Below are positions 5,834 to 6,683 of a DNA stretch of 6,683 nt, piece by piece. Each line of letters begins with the position of its first letter. Position 1 is the first letter of the stretch. Origin of the DNA: Chromatiales bacterium (lineage in GTDB: Bacteria > Pseudomonadota > Gammaproteobacteria > Chromatiales > Chromatiaceae); the NCBI GenBank assembly GCA_024762485.1, contig JANTHH010000151.1, positions 1 to 6,683 on the forward strand, read 5' to 3'. The notes under the pieces are model-generated. The model did no database searches. It saw nothing but the letters and a program-made list of their open reading frames with translations, and was not told the origin of the DNA. The translations under genes and the position numbers were made by a program.

Positions 5834-6676
5834 TCAGGCCCGGATTTCCCGCGGATCCACCTTATTCCATTCGTCCCACTGCCAGTGTCCGAGGGCGAAC
5901 CTGGGGGAGCTATCGAGAAAGTCATGGGTATGTACCACCAGCTGATCGCTATCGATCAACACCACTGAGTAGGCCGGTGGTTCATGACTCCCAGCGATAA
6001 TGTCACTGGGGTGAAAGTCCAACCAGACTTGGTGATTTGTGGCGCGGAGGGTGCTGAAGCTGATACCTCGCCACGATCCACTCAGAGGTCTATGCAGATG
6101 ACCAAAGAACAGGTGGCGGATATTGTCGTACGCGTCCAGTAACTCGCCCAAGGCAAGGGCATCTTCATTGCGGATCGCGATTTTGTCCATAGCTTCGAGG
6201 CCCACCTTGAATGGTGGATGATGCGTGAACAAGAACGCATCGTCGTTTGGAAAAGCGTCCAGTTCGCGCTGAAGCCAATCCCTCCGGGCCTTGCAGTAGG
6301 CGCCTTGATGAGTTTCATCCTGTACTGTATCCAACAGATAGAATCCGCCTGCTGCCGTCTGCAGGCGGGATTGAACAAATCCGTTGCTGTCAGCGCCGAT
6401 ATCAGGCAAATGGCGGCGCAGGACTGCCCGGTCGTCATGATTTCCCATGGTTAGGTGACAAGGTACAAGCAGACGATCTAGACATTCGGCCAGTGCCTTG
6501 TAGGCCTCGGGTTGGGCGCTGTGCGCCAGATCGCCGGTGATGACGCAGACCTCGGCATCGGCGTGGCTTTCATTGACGCTGTCTATTGCGGCGTTAAGTC
6601 GTGCCAATGGGTCCAGGCCATAGATCTTCATGCCTGGCGAGCACAGGTGGGGATCGGTTAGATGTATGAGTTTCAT
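5834..6676 (-). CDS. Calcineurin-like metallophosphodiesterase (GpdQ/CpdA-like)
   Basis: A 280-residue binuclear metallophosphoesterase, probably cytoplasmic since no signal peptide is seen. The full ligand set is present: D8-x-H10 in HLTDPHL, GD49 in VITGDL, GNHD at 78-81 (N79, H80), H152/H153 in THHPP, and GHLH at 192-195 (H193, H195). Positions and length (about 274, recalled) match Enterobacter GpdQ, whose ligands are D8, H10, D50, N80, H156, H195 and H197, more closely than most family members. GpdQ hydrolyses glycerophosphodiesters and also phosphonate monoesters; relatives cleave cyclic nucleotides. Beside a phosphonate operon it may free phosphonates from esters, or open the cyclic ribose phosphate produced by C-P lyase in place of PhnP; neither is proven. 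The ATG at 6676 begins the conserved MKLIHLTDPH strand; only 7 upstream bases are visible, so its promoter lies outside. It is in the same direction as phnC but 390 bp away, so it may be a separate unit. Confidence 0.9.
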   Translation of the reverse strand: MKLIHLTDPHLCSPGMKIYGLDPLARLNAAIDSVNESHADAEVCVITGDLAHSAQPEAYKALAECLDRLLVPCHLTMGNHDDRAVLRRHLPDIGADSNGFVQSRLQTAAGGFYLLDTVQDETHQGAYCKARRDWLQRELDAFPNDDAFLFTHHPPFKVGLEAMDKIAIRNEDALALGELLDAYDNIRHLFFGHLHRPLSGSWRGISFSTLRATNHQVWLDFHPSDIIAGSHEPPAYSVVLIDSDQLVVHTHDFLDSSPRFALGHWQWDEWNKVDPREIRA

Positions 6677-6683
6677 CTCTCAG

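Noticed and set aside
5758..6000. 80-codon + strand frame starting in the intergenic gap
   Set aside because: Most of it is antisense to the 3' part of the phosphodiesterase gene, the ribosome site is poor and the product has no recognisable features.

Overview
The window reads as part of a phosphonate uptake and C-P lyase type utilisation locus. It most likely comes from a GC-rich gammaproteobacterium, possibly a Pseudomonas or a relative. The taxon is inferred only from protein style, codon use and Shine-Dalgarno sequences, not from a database comparison.

Layout from left to right. (1) A GntR/HutC-family regulator of PhnF type on the + strand, cut at its 5' end by the window edge (1-705). 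(2) A minus-strand operon read right to left, in transcription order: phnC (ABC ATPase, 5443-4580), phnD (periplasmic phosphonate-binding protein, 4528-3494), phnE (permease, 3401-2592), phnM (amidohydrolase/diphosphatase, 2589-1396) and a left-handed beta-helix acetyltransferase (1364-708). The operon converges on phnF with only 2 bp between stop codons. (3) A gap of about 390 bp (5444-5833) holding the control region of phnC and several inverted repeats. (4) A minus-strand calcineurin-like metallophosphodiesterase resembling GpdQ/CpdA (6676-5834).

How it fits together. PhnD should capture a phosphonate in the periplasm; the residues that contact 2-aminoethylphosphonate in E. coli PhnD are all present. 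PhnE and PhnC would import it. PhnM would act on the ribosyl-phosphonate triphosphate intermediate of the C-P lyase route. The acetyltransferase and the phosphodiesterase are accessory enzymes of unproven role. About 90 bp upstream of phnC lies an 8-mer, GTATAGAC, that fits the HutC-subfamily operator pattern and the core recalled for mycobacterial PhnF sites, so the phnF product probably controls this operon.

The C-P lyase core genes (phnG to phnL) are not in the window. The likeliest place is beyond the left edge, divergent from phnF. I found no RNA gene, insertion sequence, CRISPR array or attachment site. No wholly new system is evident. The points most worth following are the operator, the phosphodiesterase, the atypical PhnM and the paired hairpins between phnD and phnE.
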